Counted from the stretch's first letter, positions 7,935-16,256 are shown. The stretch: 64,000 nt of DNA from JAHEJX01 sp041605955 (GCA_041605955.1 JBFIXI010000002.1:51053-115052); one strand, 5' to 3'. Notes: generated by a model not told the origin, from the letters alone. Made by a program: numbers and translations.

Positions 7935-9062
7935 TCAGCCGCCGAGGCGCTCTGCCACGTAGTCGATTGCACCCGTCAAGATGTCCACGTCACCCGGCTC
8001 CACGTTGGGGAAGCAGGCGACCCGCAACTGGTTGCGGCCGAGCTTGCGATAGCCGAAGGTATCGACCACGCCGTTGGCCCGTAGCACTGCTTCCACGGTG
8101 TCGGCGTCGATCGTGTCCACCAGATCGATCGTCACGGTGGTCGGGGAGCGCAAAACGGGGTCGGTGACGAACGGGTTGGCGATCGGGCTCGATTCGGCCC
8201 ATTCGTAGATCGTGGTGGACGACGCGGCGGCCCGCTTGATGCCCCAATCCAAGCCGCCGTTGCTGAGCATCGTTTCGATCTGCTGCGCCAGCAGGAAGAG
8301 GGTCGCTATGGCCGGCGTGTTGTAGGTCTGGTTCTTACGTGAGTTGTCGAGCGCGGTCTTCAGGTTGAGGAATGGAGGTATCCACCTATCGGATGCGGCC
8401 AGACGCTCGATGCGGTCGATAGCGGCAGGGGAGCAGATAGCCAGCCACAACCCGCCGTCGGCCCCGAAGGCTTTCTGCGGAGAGAAGTAGTAGACGTCGT
8501 AGTGGGCGTTGTCGACCGCGATGGCTCCGGCCGCAGATGTGGCGTCGACGAGCATCAGACCCTCGCCGTCGGCGGGGCGGGCTACCGGCAGGGTCACCCC
8601 GGTCGACGTCTCGTTGTGGATGAGTGCATAGGCATCGACCGAAGCGTCGGCGACCAACGAGGCGCCGGCGCCGTAGTCGCCCGCAATCACTTGGGGATCG
8701 GCGAGATGAGGTGCCCCGGCGGTGACCGCGGCGAACTTCGCCGAGAACTCGCCGATTGCCACGTGTTGGCTGCGGTGTTCGATGAGACCGAAAGCGGCAG
8801 CATCCCAGAAGGCGGTGGCTCCGCCGTTTCCCAGCACCACCTCGAAACGCTCACCGATCCCGTACAGGTCGGCGAGGCCCTCTTGAACCGCGGCTACTAC
8901 CCGGCGAACTGCGGGTTGACGGTGGCTGGTGCCCATCAGGGAGCTTCCACTGGCGGCAAGCGCATCCAGGCTCGCCACCAGCACCTTGGAGGGTCCGGAA
9001 CCGAACCGTCCATCGCTCGGCAGCAGGTCGGCAGGAAGCTTGATATCGGGAAGATCGGTCAT
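7935..9062 (-). CDS. serC: Phosphoserine aminotransferase, actinobacterial type
   Basis: A 375-residue class V PLP aminotransferase making 3-phosphoserine from 3-phosphohydroxypyruvate in serine biosynthesis. FGSGPSKV near residue 22, MGTSHRQPAV, the PLP lysine in YFSPQKAFGADGGLW and the C-terminal YRKLGRNQLRVACFPNVEPG match the divergent SerC clade found in Mycobacterium and relatives rather than the E. coli type. It is convergent with ino1 and divergent from the aminotransferase at 9121. ATG 9062 lacks a Shine-Dalgarno; TAACCA 8 nt upstream is a near match to the leaderless -10. Confidence 0.92.
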   Translation of the reverse strand: MTDLPDIKLPADLLPSDGRFGSGPSKVLVASLDALAASGSSLMGTSHRQPAVRRVVAAVQEGLADLYGIGERFEVVLGNGGATAFWDAAAFGLIEHRSQHVAIGEFSAKFAAVTAGAPHLADPQVIAGDYGAGASLVADASVDAYALIHNETSTGVTLPVARPADGEGLMLVDATSAAGAIAVDNAHYDVYYFSPQKAFGADGGLWLAICSPAAIDRIERLAASDRWIPPFLNLKTALDNSRKNQTYNTPAIATLFLLAQQIETMLSNGGLDWGIKRAAASSTTIYEWAESSPIANPFVTDPVLRSPTTVTIDLVDTIDADTVEAVLRANGVVDTFGYRKLGRNQLRVACFPNVEPGDVDILTGAIDYVAERLGG

Positions 9063-9120
9063 GGATGCAGATGGTTAGGGTGGGCGATCAGAGGCTAATG
9101 CGCTGAGGAGAGTAACAACC

Positions 9121-10326
9121 ATGTCAGCTGGGTCCCACGAGCTGTCACAGCGTGCCAGCGAGCTCGCCGAGTCGGCAACGCTGGCCATCACGACTCGCGC
9201 CGCCGCACTCAGGGCGGCCGGCCACGACGTGATCGGCTTTGGGGCCGGCCAACCCGACTTTCCCACCCCAGCTCCGATCATCGCGGCGGCGGCCGCCGCC
9301 GCCGCCGAGAAGCGGAATCACGGCTACACGCCGGCCGGGGGCCTGCCCGAGTTCCGCGAAGCGATCGCCGCCAAGACCATCCGCGACTCGGGGTTCGATG
9401 TGTCGGCCTCCGAAGTCGTGGTGACCAACGGCGGCAAGCACGCTGTATATGCCACTTGCCAAGTGTTGCTGAATCCGGGCGACGAGGTCTTGCTGCCGTC
9501 GCCTTTCTGGGTGTCTTATCCGGAGTCCGTGCGGCTGGCCGGGGGAGTGCCAGTGCCGGTGGTCACCGATGCCGGCAGCGGCTTTCAGGTGTCGATCGAT
9601 CAGCTCGAGGCCGCCTGCACAGATCGGACGAAGCTGCTCATCTTCGTCTCTCCCTCGAACCCGACCGGAGCCGTCTATTCCCCAGAGGCAGTGGCCGCCG
9701 TCGGGGCTTGGGCGGCCGAGCGGGAAATCTGGGTGATGACGGACGAGATCTACGAGCACCTGGTCTACGGCGAGGCGCGCCATGTCTCGATGCCGGTGGT
9801 GGCGCCCGAGATACGCGACCGTTGTGTTGTCGTCAATGGGTGCTCCAAGACCTATGCCATGACGGGGTGGCGGGTCGGTTGGCTGATCGGCCCCCAGGAG
9901 GTGGCCGCGGCGGCGATCCGTCTGCAGTCCCACATGACGTCGAATGTCTCCAACGTGGCGCAGTGCGCCGGCTTGGAGGCGGTGGTCGGCGGGCTCGAGG
10001 CGGTCGCCGAGATGAAGCTGGCGTTCGATCGGCGACGCCGGACGATGCACCGGATGCTGAACGAGATCGGCGGCGTGGACTGTCTAGAACCGGAAGGGGC
10101 GTTCTACGCCTTTCCGTCCGTGACGGGTCTGCTCAATCGGCCGCTGGGAGGCGGGCGGACCGCAGCTACCTCGGCGGAGCTAGCCACCCTCGTGCTGGAG
10201 GAGGCCAAAGTGGCGTTCGTGCCCGGCGAGGCCTTCGGGGCTCCTGGCTACGCCCGCTTCTCCTTTGCGCTCGGTGACGACGACCTGGTGGAGGGTCTCA
10301 GCCGGATCGCCAAGCTCGCCCAGTAG
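9121..10326 (+). CDS. Class I/II aminotransferase, aspartate/aromatic type
   Basis: A 401-residue fold-type I PLP aminotransferase of the AspC Ib / aspartate-prephenate group. Seen: IGFGAGQPDFPTPAPI at the substrate loop, FVSPSNPTGAVYS with the PLP-binding Asn, MTDEIYEHLVYG, and the catalytic lysine in VNGCSKTYAMTGWRVGW; the closing arginine is in APGYARFSFA. It could act as aspartate aminotransferase or as prephenate aminotransferase; being next to serC and an AroQ domain makes an amino-acid role likely but does not choose. A good ribosome binding site (GAGGAGAG) precedes ATG 9121. A run of alanine codons (around residues 57-66) is a simple-sequence GCC/GCG stretch. Confidence 0.87.
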   Translation: MSAGSHELSQRASELAESATLAITTRAAALRAAGHDVIGFGAGQPDFPTPAPIIAAAAAAAAEKRNHGYTPAGGLPEFREAIAAKTIRDSGFDVSASEVVVTNGGKHAVYATCQVLLNPGDEVLLPSPFWVSYPESVRLAGGVPVPVVTDAGSGFQVSIDQLEAACTDRTKLLIFVSPSNPTGAVYSPEAVAAVGAWAAEREIWVMTDEIYEHLVYGEARHVSMPVVAPEIRDRCVVVNGCSKTYAMTGWRVGWLIGPQEVAAAAIRLQSHMTSNVSNVAQCAGLEAVVGGLEAVAEMKLAFDRRRRTMHRMLNEIGGVDCLEPEGAFYAFPSVTGLLNRPLGGGRTAATSAELATLVLEEAKVAFVPGEAFGAPGYARFSFALGDDDLVEGLSRIAKLAQ

Positions 10327-10341
10327 CTCGGCCGCGGCGGC

Positions 10342-11535
10342 TCAGCTGCCGCCCAGCCAGCCGATCACCCCGGCCCACTCCTTCGAGTCCGGATCGAGCA
10401 TTCCAAAGTGGTCCGCGCCCCGGTGGACTTGGATGACGACGTCGTCGCCTGCGGCGTGGGCCGCCGCCACATATGCCTGGGACATAGCAAGTGGCACGCG
10501 ATCGTCGTGATCGCCGTGGACGATGAGCTGAGTGGCCCCCAGCGGGAGCAACTCGATCGGGGACGATGTCCGGTAGCGCTCCGGCCCGTCGGCGGGAGAG
10601 CGGCGCAGAAAACTCTCGACGGCGCCATCGTCTAGATGGAGCCGGTGCGCCTCGGCGAGATCGGCAACCGGCGCCAAAGCCACCACCCGGGTCGGTATGA
10701 CAGCCGCTTCGGTGGCGGATTGGTCGTCGTGAAGGCGGGGCCGGACTGCGCTCCACAACGCCAGCTGTCCGCCGGCTGAGTGCCCGATGGCGACGACGTC
10801 GGTCAAATCCAGGTTGTGTGCTCCGGCGAGCTCCGCGAGATGGTCACATGCTTCCGCTACGTCCTCCATGGTCACGGGCCAGCCGCCACCGCTGCCCACG
10901 CGGTGATACTCGACGTTCCACGTCGCCCATCCTCTGCTGTGCAGGTCGACGGCGAGCTGGTCCATCAGATCGAGCGTCCAGACATCGTGCCAGAAACCCC
11001 CGTGGAGCAAGATGGCTACCGGGTGCGGGCCGCCGTGGGGCGGCACGCGCAGTTCACCGTATTGGCTGTCCGCCGAACCGTAGGCGAGGCGTTGCGCGGG
11101 GACGGCAGTCGTTGCCGCAATGCGGCGCAGCGCGTCGTAGTAGCCCCGCAGGCCTCGTCCGTAGATCTGGTGGTCGGCGGCGACGCCGGTGACGGAGCGA
11201 CGCCGCCACGGCTCTCGCGCCCGAATGTTGGAGATGTGGACTTCGACCGTCAGCTTGTCGACGGCGACGAGCGCGTCGTAGAGGGCGTAGCTGTAATGCG
11301 AGAGGGCCCCCGGGTTGATGAGCACTGCGTCGGCCTCGGCGCGGCCGCCATGCAGGGCGTCGATCAGCGCTCCCTCGTGATTGCTCTGGAAGAAGCTGCA
11401 CTCGAGACCGAGTTGCTCGGCCCATGCCGTGATCTGGTTTTCCAGCTCGGCGAGCGTTGTCGAGCCGTATACCTCGGGCTGGCGAGTACCCAGCAGATTC
11501 AAGTTGGGCCCGTGGACCACCAGGACATGTGCCAT
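10342..11535 (-). CDS. aroQ: Type II 3-dehydroquinate dehydratase fused to an alpha/beta hydrolase
   Basis: A 397-residue two-domain protein. Residues 1-145 are a complete AroQ: VLVVHGPNLNLLGTRQPEVY with Arg18 and Tyr23, the LINPGALSHYSYAL loop (Asn74, His80) and VEVHISNIRARE (His100). It should dehydrate 3-dehydroquinate in the shikimate pathway. Residues 150-397 are an alpha/beta hydrolase: HGGFW oxyanion motif, nucleophile Ser253 in AIGHSAGGQLALW, acid in HGDHDDRVP and histidine in GADHFGML, most like the kynurenine formamidase/BD-FAE esterases. The frame is open across the junction and both halves keep their catalytic residues, so this is a real fusion rather than read-through. ATG 11535 has TAGCCT 9 nt upstream. 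It is convergent with the aminotransferase. Confidence 0.85.
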   Translation of the reverse strand: MAHVLVVHGPNLNLLGTRQPEVYGSTTLAELENQITAWAEQLGLECSFFQSNHEGALIDALHGGRAEADAVLINPGALSHYSYALYDALVAVDKLTVEVHISNIRAREPWRRRSVTGVAADHQIYGRGLRGYYDALRRIAATTAVPAQRLAYGSADSQYGELRVPPHGGPHPVAILLHGGFWHDVWTLDLMDQLAVDLHSRGWATWNVEYHRVGSGGGWPVTMEDVAEACDHLAELAGAHNLDLTDVVAIGHSAGGQLALWSAVRPRLHDDQSATEAAVIPTRVVALAPVADLAEAHRLHLDDGAVESFLRRSPADGPERYRTSSPIELLPLGATQLIVHGDHDDRVPLAMSQAYVAAAHAAGDDVVIQVHRGADHFGMLDPDSKEWAGVIGWLGGS

Positions 11536-11544
11536 TGCTGCCAG

Positions 11545-11550
11545 AGGCTA
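11545..11550 (-). promoter_or_regulatory. Putative -10 box (TAGCCT) for the aroQ fusion
   Basis: TAGCCT on the minus strand is 9 nt before ATG 11535, in the 47-bp gap after the lipoate ligase-like gene; no Shine-Dalgarno is seen. Confidence 0.35.
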
Positions 11551-11582
11551 CGGCGGGGCGCCGACCCCTACAACAAGGCGGT

Positions 11583-12362
11583 TCATCCTGCGGTCGGGAT
11601 CGAATCCGGGACCGGTACGAGATGCTCCGGCAGCAGCGCTTTGGCCTCGTTCACAACCGCGGTAGACAATGTTGCCGGCGTGACCGGGGCCAGAGCTTCG
11701 AGCTCGGCGACGATTGCCGACACGACCGCAGCGACAGTCAGCTGAGGCTGTTGATCCGTCAAGGCTCCCGTGGCGCTCGGGTCGAACTCCAGCCCCAGTG
11801 CGCGGTACACGGGATGGAGGGCCCGATTCACCTCGGCGGCGCCATTCACGACGATCACGCCGCCTACGTGAGCCGCCCGCCGCGCCAGGCGCTGGCCCAC
11901 CCCCATGACCTTGCGGCCTCCAGAGTGGTGAACGCTGAAGCGTCCCGGACAGTATTCGCCGGGAATCTCACCAATTGCGGCGGCCACTCCCACCCGGCCA
12001 AACGCCCGCACCAACAGCTCAGACAAGCCGACGAACCCTTCCTGGATCCGAGCGCGCGGATCGTCAATGGCTCGAGTCCAGCTGAAAGCCAGTGTTTCCT
12101 CGTGGAACACGGCGGCGCGGCCCCCGGCAAGGCGCAGCAGCGGCGTATAGTCCATGTCGCGAGCGGCCGCGGCGGCAATGGCAAACCCGGGCGATATGGC
12201 GTCGCGCTTCCCGAAGGCGAGCACGCGACCCGGCGAGTAGATACGAAACGTCTCGCCGAGCCGCTCCGCCGACACGGCCCGCAGCAGGGCGCGGGCCAGG
12301 GTGGTGTCGAGCCCGGGAACGGCGGGAAACGAATCCATGACGAGGCTGATGTGGCGGCTCAT
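11583..12362 (-). CDS. Lipoate-protein ligase / octanoyltransferase family protein
   Basis: A 259-residue protein of the BPL/LplA/LipM cofactor-transferase fold. FRIYSPGRVLAFGKRDAISPG, the RLAGGRAAVFHEETLAFSW loop (RxxGGxAVFH) and a lysine in the HHSGGRKVMGVGQR segment, where family members carry the acyl-AMP-contacting Lys, identify it. It could attach lipoate or octanoate to E2/GcvH domains, or be one of the many paralogues of uncertain specificity. No lip or E2 gene is adjacent. ATG 12362 is preceded at 6 nt by TAGGGT, which is part of the nearest unit of a triplicated 13-bp repeat. Confidence 0.78.
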   Translation of the reverse strand: MSRHISLVMDSFPAVPGLDTTLARALLRAVSAERLGETFRIYSPGRVLAFGKRDAISPGFAIAAAAARDMDYTPLLRLAGGRAAVFHEETLAFSWTRAIDDPRARIQEGFVGLSELLVRAFGRVGVAAAIGEIPGEYCPGRFSVHHSGGRKVMGVGQRLARRAAHVGGVIVVNGAAEVNRALHPVYRALGLEFDPSATGALTDQQPQLTVAAVVSAIVAELEALAPVTPATLSTAVVNEAKALLPEHLVPVPDSIPTAG

Positions 12363-12368
12363 GGCCGA

Positions 12369-12374
12369 ACCCTA
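12369..12374 (-). promoter_or_regulatory. Putative -10 box (TAGGGT) for the lipoate ligase-like gene
   Basis: TAGGGT on the minus strand lies 6 nt before ATG 12362. Five of its bases come from the promoter-proximal unit of the 12370-12408 repeat array; only this unit completes a TANNNT hexamer. Confidence 0.45.
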
Positions 12375-12408
12375 TACCTGGGCCCTATACCTAGGCCCTA
12401 TACCTGGG
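12370..12408. repeat. Three tandem 13-bp direct repeats
   Basis: CCCTATACCTGGG occurs at 12370-12382, 12383-12395 (one change, CTAGG for CTGGG) and 12396-12408 with no spacers. The array covers the -10 region and upstream flank of the lipoate ligase-like gene and lies between it and the divergent lipoprotein gene. A row of identical sites this close to a promoter suggests cooperative regulator binding; a chance slippage duplication is the alternative. Confidence 0.85.
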
Positions 12409-12457
12409 CGCCGTGACCGCCTGTCTCGGATCAGCCGGGATTGCGGCGAGGCGTCGG

Positions 12458-12463
12458 TATCCT
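12458..12463 (+). promoter_or_regulatory. Putative -10 box (TATCCT) for the lipoprotein gene
   Basis: TATCCT sits 6 nt before GTG 12470, which also marks the start of a good lipoprotein signal peptide; no Shine-Dalgarno is present. Confidence 0.5.
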
Positions 12464-12469
12464 GGGGCC

Positions 12470-13174
12470 GTGCACTTCTCCACAACCACTGGAACATTGT
12501 GGCGCGCCGCGCTCGCCGGTGCCGTGTTGGTAGCCGGGCTCACCGCGTGCGGCGACACGGGTTTGCTCGACGGGCTGGGAGGGCGCACCCAGACCGCGGT
12601 GCTCGGCGAAGTCTCGACGACGTCGACCATACCGATCGTCGTCGGCGAGGACGATACGCTCGGTGTGGTCCTCGCCTCCGACGTGGCCTGGTGGAACGAC
12701 AACATCGAAGGCGAAGCGACCGGTGAGAAGAACTACATTGTCGCACGAGTTTGGGAGCGCAACCCCCATCAGCGCTTTCATCAGGCGAGCCGGCTCGAGA
12801 TCGTTCAGGCAATTCCCAACATCGGCTTTCCAGGAATCGTCCCGGAAGACGTCCGGTTCATCACCAGCCAGCTGGTCTACGACACTGCGTCCGCGACTCT
12901 CGATGCCGAGTTCTCGGCTGCGTTCGGATTGTGGCCGGTGGAGCCCTACACCGTCCAAGACGCCAGCCTCGCAGTCCTGCGCGTGGGCGACGCCGATGAG
13001 TTTCGGATCGACGGCATCGTCGCCGATGTGGTGAACGACGGCCTCAGCCTCAGCTGGACGGCGGGCCAACACCGGTACGAGTTGTTCTGTCGGACGGGCG
13101 TCAACGACGAGTTGTGCTGGCAGATGGCAGAGTCGACAGTGAACCTGACGTCGCTGTTGCCCACGACCACTTAG
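12470..13174 (+). CDS. Putative secreted lipoprotein of unknown function
   Basis: A 234-residue protein I do not recognise. From GTG 12470 it has a classical lipoprotein signal: short N region, hydrophobic LWRAALAGAVLVAGLTAC with the lipobox LTAC, cysteine at about residue 25, then a Thr-rich stretch (STTSTIP). The mature part is predicted soluble with strands such as VEPYTVQDASLAVLRVG and LSLSWTAGQHRYELFCRTG, and two further cysteines (FCRTGVNDELCW) that could pair. An ATG at 12413 in frame would push the signal to residue 20 and is less likely. It should be anchored to the outer face of the membrane. It precedes the ABC exporter on the same strand by 80 bp. Confidence 0.6.
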   Translation: MHFSTTTGTLWRAALAGAVLVAGLTACGDTGLLDGLGGRTQTAVLGEVSTTSTIPIVVGEDDTLGVVLASDVAWWNDNIEGEATGEKNYIVARVWERNPHQRFHQASRLEIVQAIPNIGFPGIVPEDVRFITSQLVYDTASATLDAEFSAAFGLWPVEPYTVQDASLAVLRVGDADEFRIDGIVADVVNDGLSLSWTAGQHRYELFCRTGVNDELCWQMAESTVNLTSLLPTTT

Positions 13175-13241
13175 CGGCCCGGCGCGCCAATCTGGGCTCC
13201 ACAGCGACCTAAGCTCGGGACGGCTTCCAATAACGGGCTCG

Positions 13242-13248
13242 AAGGAGG
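13242..13248 (+). promoter_or_regulatory. Perfect Shine-Dalgarno AAGGAGG before a non-standard start
   Basis: AAGGAGG is the strongest ribosome binding site in the window. At the usual distance the only in-frame candidate codon for the ABC exporter is ATT 13254 (5-nt spacing); no ATG, GTG or TTG lies in that frame between here and TTG 13329. Confidence 0.7.
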
Positions 13249-13253
13249 TTGGC

Positions 13254-15161
13254 ATTTTCCATTCCGGCGGATGGTGGTCCTATGTCCGCTTCGACGAGGA
13301 CCAAGATCGTCCCGAGGTCGACCGGGCCTTGCTGCGGCGTGTCATTGCTTATGGGCGGCCATACAAGTGGCTGATTGGGCTCGTGTTCGTCACGATCCTG
13401 GTGATCACCGGCCTCAGCTTGGTGCCTCCGCTGCTGATGCGGGCCCTGATCGACGACGCCATTCCGGCCAAAGACATCGGATGGGTGACCGGGTTGGGCA
13501 TCGCCATGGTCGCAGTGCCTCTCGTGAGCGGCGCTGCCGGGGTGCTGCAACGGTGGGCATCGGCCTTCATCGGTGAGGGCATCATCTACGACTTGCGCTG
13601 CCAGCTCTACAGCCACCTGCAGCGGATGTCGCTGGGCTTCTACACCTCGACGCGGACCGGCGAGCTGATGAGCCGCCTCAACAACGATGTAGTCGGTGCC
13701 CAGCAAGCGGTGACCGGCACGTTCGTGACTCTGGTCTCCAATTCGGTTGCAGTGGTTGCCGTGCTCGTGATCATGCTGCGCCTCCAGTGGCTGCTCACGC
13801 TGCTGGCGGTGGCGATCCTGCCTCTGTTCATAATCGCCTCCCGCCAGGTGGGCCGAGTGCTGCGCGCCGTGCGCCGCAAGCAGATGGAGCACAACGCGGC
13901 AATGAGCGCTCACATGCAGGAGACGCTCTCGGTGTCGGGGGCGCTGCTCGTCAAGCTGTTTGCTCGCGGCAACTACGAGGAGGGCCGTTTCGCCGGGCAT
14001 GCTGCTCACGTGCGGGATCTAGGGGTCCGTCAGGCGATCATCGGACGCTGGTTCTTCATGGCGCTGGGGCTCGCCAGCGCTATCGGCACCGCCGCCGTGT
14101 TCTGGACGGGAGCCGTGATGGTGATCAACGAGACGTTGACCGTGGGCACCATCGTGGCGCTCTCTGCCTACCTCACGCAGCTCTACGGACCGCTGTCGGG
14201 CTTGTCGAACGCTCGGGTGGAGTTCGCAACTTCGCTGGTCTCGTTCGAGCGAGTGTTCGAAGTGCTCGACTTGCCGCTCGACGTGAGCCAGCCCGTCAAT
14301 CCGACTCCGATGCCGGCCATGCAGGGCGCCGTCGAGTTCCGCAACGTTTCCTTCTCGTACGGAGCCGGCAACACGGGAGGTCTCGAATCGATCCGCCGCT
14401 ATACCTGGAGCGGCGTTACCGAAGGGGACGGCGGAGAGCGTCTTGCGGCGCCGTCCGGTCTGGCACTGCGCGATGTTTCCTTTCGCGTCGAGCCCGGCGA
14501 CCTCGTTGCCCTCGTTGGGCCTTCCGGAGCGGGCAAGACGACCACGACCTATCTCGTTCCTCGGCTCTACGACGCCACCGCGGGGACGGTGCTCGTGGAC
14601 GGGCACGATGTGCGCCGATGGGATCTCGCCCAGCTGGCGCGCGGCATCGGGGTCGTTACGCAGGAGTCGTACTTGTTCCACGACACCATCGCCGCCAATC
14701 TGAGCTACGCCAATCCCGACGCGTCGATGGCCGAGATCGAAGCGGCTGCGGCGACTGCCAACATCGCGGAGTTCATCGAGGGGCTTCCACTCGGCTACCA
14801 GACGGTGGTCGGCGAGCGGGGTTACCGCCTCTCCGGGGGGGAGAAGCAGCGCATCGCCATCGCCCGGGTGGTGCTCAAGGATCCGCGAATCCTGATCCTC
14901 GACGAGGCAACGTCCCACCTCGACGCCCAGTCCGAGACCATGATCCAAGAGGCGCTGGAGAGAGTGATGCACGGCCGTACGTCGCTGGTGATCGCCCACC
15001 GCCTGTCGACCATCCTGTCCGCTGACCGGATTCTCGTGCTCAGCGGAGGTCGCTTGGTCGAGGAGGGAACCCACGAAGACCTGTTGGCCCACGGGGGGCT
15101 GTATGCGGACCTGTACCGAACTCAGTTTCGTGCCGTCGAGGCGGGCTTTGCCGAGGCTTAG
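13254..15161 (+). CDS. ABC exporter, fused permease-ATPase (MsbA/LmrA type)
   Basis: A ~635-residue half-transporter: six transmembrane helices (about residues 35-310) and a nucleotide-binding domain. Seen: Walker A LVGPSGAGKTTTTYL, Q-loop GVVTQESYLF, signature YRLSGGEKQRIAIARVVL, Walker B ILILDEATSHLD and the H-loop VIAHRLSTI. It should work as a dimer exporting a lipid, peptide or drug. Between the first strand of the ATPase (VSFSYG) and LALRDVSF there is a ~30-residue insertion. Start: the conserved N-terminal segment FHSGGWWSYVRFDEDQD lies upstream of the first standard start (TTG 13329), and the frame is entered at ATT 13254 after a perfect AAGGAGG. Overlaps the following lipoprotein gene. 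Confidence 0.87.
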   Translation: MFHSGGWWSYVRFDEDQDRPEVDRALLRRVIAYGRPYKWLIGLVFVTILVITGLSLVPPLLMRALIDDAIPAKDIGWVTGLGIAMVAVPLVSGAAGVLQRWASAFIGEGIIYDLRCQLYSHLQRMSLGFYTSTRTGELMSRLNNDVVGAQQAVTGTFVTLVSNSVAVVAVLVIMLRLQWLLTLLAVAILPLFIIASRQVGRVLRAVRRKQMEHNAAMSAHMQETLSVSGALLVKLFARGNYEEGRFAGHAAHVRDLGVRQAIIGRWFFMALGLASAIGTAAVFWTGAVMVINETLTVGTIVALSAYLTQLYGPLSGLSNARVEFATSLVSFERVFEVLDLPLDVSQPVNPTPMPAMQGAVEFRNVSFSYGAGNTGGLESIRRYTWSGVTEGDGGERLAAPSGLALRDVSFRVEPGDLVALVGPSGAGKTTTTYLVPRLYDATAGTVLVDGHDVRRWDLAQLARGIGVVTQESYLFHDTIAANLSYANPDASMAEIEAAAATANIAEFIEGLPLGYQTVVGERGYRLSGGEKQRIAIARVVLKDPRILILDEATSHLDAQSETMIQEALERVMHGRTSLVIAHRLSTILSADRILVLSGGRLVEEGTHEDLLAHGGLYADLYRTQFRAVEAGFAEA

Positions 15162-15741
15162 CTTGCTGATGGCCCTGGTGGCAGCCGCGATGGCGTGCAG
15201 CTCCAGCCCGCCGCTACCGGCGGCGGAGTACTTCTCGGTGGTAGAGGAGGAGCTGATACGGCTGGACCAGGCCACCAAGGACCTGACCGACCGTTACGCA
15301 CTGGAGCTGGACAAGGAGATCGAGCTGCTGGTTGCCACGAGGGAAGCCGAGAGCGGCGAGCCGGCCGACGGGGTGCTCGACGCCATCGTCGACGTCGCCC
15401 GCGCCAAGATGCAGGCGATCATCTCGGCCCACACCGGCCAAGTCGACCTGTTCACCGAGCGCATCGGCGGACTCATCCCGCCAGATGCGGTATCCAGCAG
15501 TCATCAGGAGTTGGTGGCGTCCTTCGCTACTTGGGCGAGCACCGCGGAAGCGACACTGCTCCAACTCGAGACCGCCGCCGGGCTCGGCGAACTGGCGGCG
15601 GCGCTGACCGCCTCGCCCTATGCCGACGCTCAGCTGCGGGTGGATCAAGCTTGCCGGGCGTTGATCGCCAACGCAGCAGGAGCCGGGATCGAGCTGTCAT
15701 GCCCCGGCGCCCGGGTCGAGATGTTGGCGGTGGCCCCATGA
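15130..15741 (+). CDS. Putative lipoprotein, helical, unknown function
   Basis: About 203 residues from GTG 15130, inside the end of the ABC exporter gene. The N terminus PSRRALPRLSLLMALVAAAMAC is a twin-arginine-containing or ordinary lipoprotein signal with lipobox AMAC, followed by SSSPPLPAA. The mature part is mostly helical (ELIRLDQATKDLTDRYALEL, then VARAKMQAIISAHTGQVDLF) with a late CPGARVEM cysteine. No family recognised. ATG 15103, TTG 15151 and ATG 15169 are alternative starts; GTG 15130 gives the most normal signal length. The stop overlaps the next gene by ATGA, so translation is probably coupled. Confidence 0.55.
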   Translation: MPSRRALPRLSLLMALVAAAMACSSSPPLPAAEYFSVVEEELIRLDQATKDLTDRYALELDKEIELLVATREAESGEPADGVLDAIVDVARAKMQAIISAHTGQVDLFTERIGGLIPPDAVSSSHQELVASFATWASTAEATLLQLETAAGLGELAAALTASPYADAQLRVDQACRALIANAAGAGIELSCPGARVEMLAVAP

Positions 15742-16256
15742 GGCTGACATGCCTGCTCGGCTTGGTGCTCGTCGTCGGCTGTGGTGGCGCCGATTCGACT
15801 CCCGATTCGATGGGCACGGAAGGGGCGCCGGTCACGACCGGTCCCGTGGTCGCCAATCCGGTGACCACGAGTCCGGTTGAGACGGCACCGCCGACAACGT
15901 CGCCGACGGCAACTTCGCCGGTTACGACGACACCTATCGGGGCGGCCGACTGTCCTGAGGTACTGGCGGTCGAACTGACGGAGACGGCACTGGGAGTCTT
16001 CACTGTCAGCGCCACCGTGCGATCCGTCGACATCGCCGGGGTCAGCTATGCAGACGCGTGGGAGGTGCGCGCCCTCGACGGTACCGTCCTCGGAACGAGG
16101 ATCTTGGCCCACCCCCATCCCAATGAGCAGCCGTTCACCAGATCGCTCTCCGCCGTCGAGATTCCCCGGGAGATCACTGCGGTCGAGGTGGAGGCGCGCG
16201 ACTCGGTGCGCGGCTTTTGCGGGGTGGGGCTGACGGTGGAAGTGCCGCACTCGTGA
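15738..16256 (+). CDS. Putative lipoprotein with Thr/Pro-rich linker
   Basis: A 172-residue protein: signal MRLTCLLGLVLVVGCGG with lipobox VVGC, a low-complexity linker rich in T, P, V and S (about residues 30-70, repeating units such as VTTSP and PTTSPTA), then a compact beta domain (VLAVELTETALGVFTVSATV through RDSVRGFCGVGLTVEVPHS). The C-terminal domain has the look of an immunoglobulin-like spore or cell-wall accessory domain, but I cannot name it. It starts within ATGA shared with the upstream lipoprotein and ends within GTGA shared with the NUDIX gene, so these genes should be translated together. Confidence 0.55.
   Translation: MRLTCLLGLVLVVGCGGADSTPDSMGTEGAPVTTGPVVANPVTTSPVETAPPTTSPTATSPVTTTPIGAADCPEVLAVELTETALGVFTVSATVRSVDIAGVSYADAWEVRALDGTVLGTRILAHPHPNEQPFTRSLSAVEIPREITAVEVEARDSVRGFCGVGLTVEVPHS

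Noticed and set aside
9286..9311. GCC/GCG run in the aminotransferase gene as a contingency repeat
   Set aside because: It is an in-frame alanine stretch with mixed codons, common in high-GC genes, and not a pure repeat prone to slippage.
12370..12408. Tandem repeats as a minimal CRISPR array
   Set aside because: Units are 13 bp with no spacers and no cas genes are in the window.
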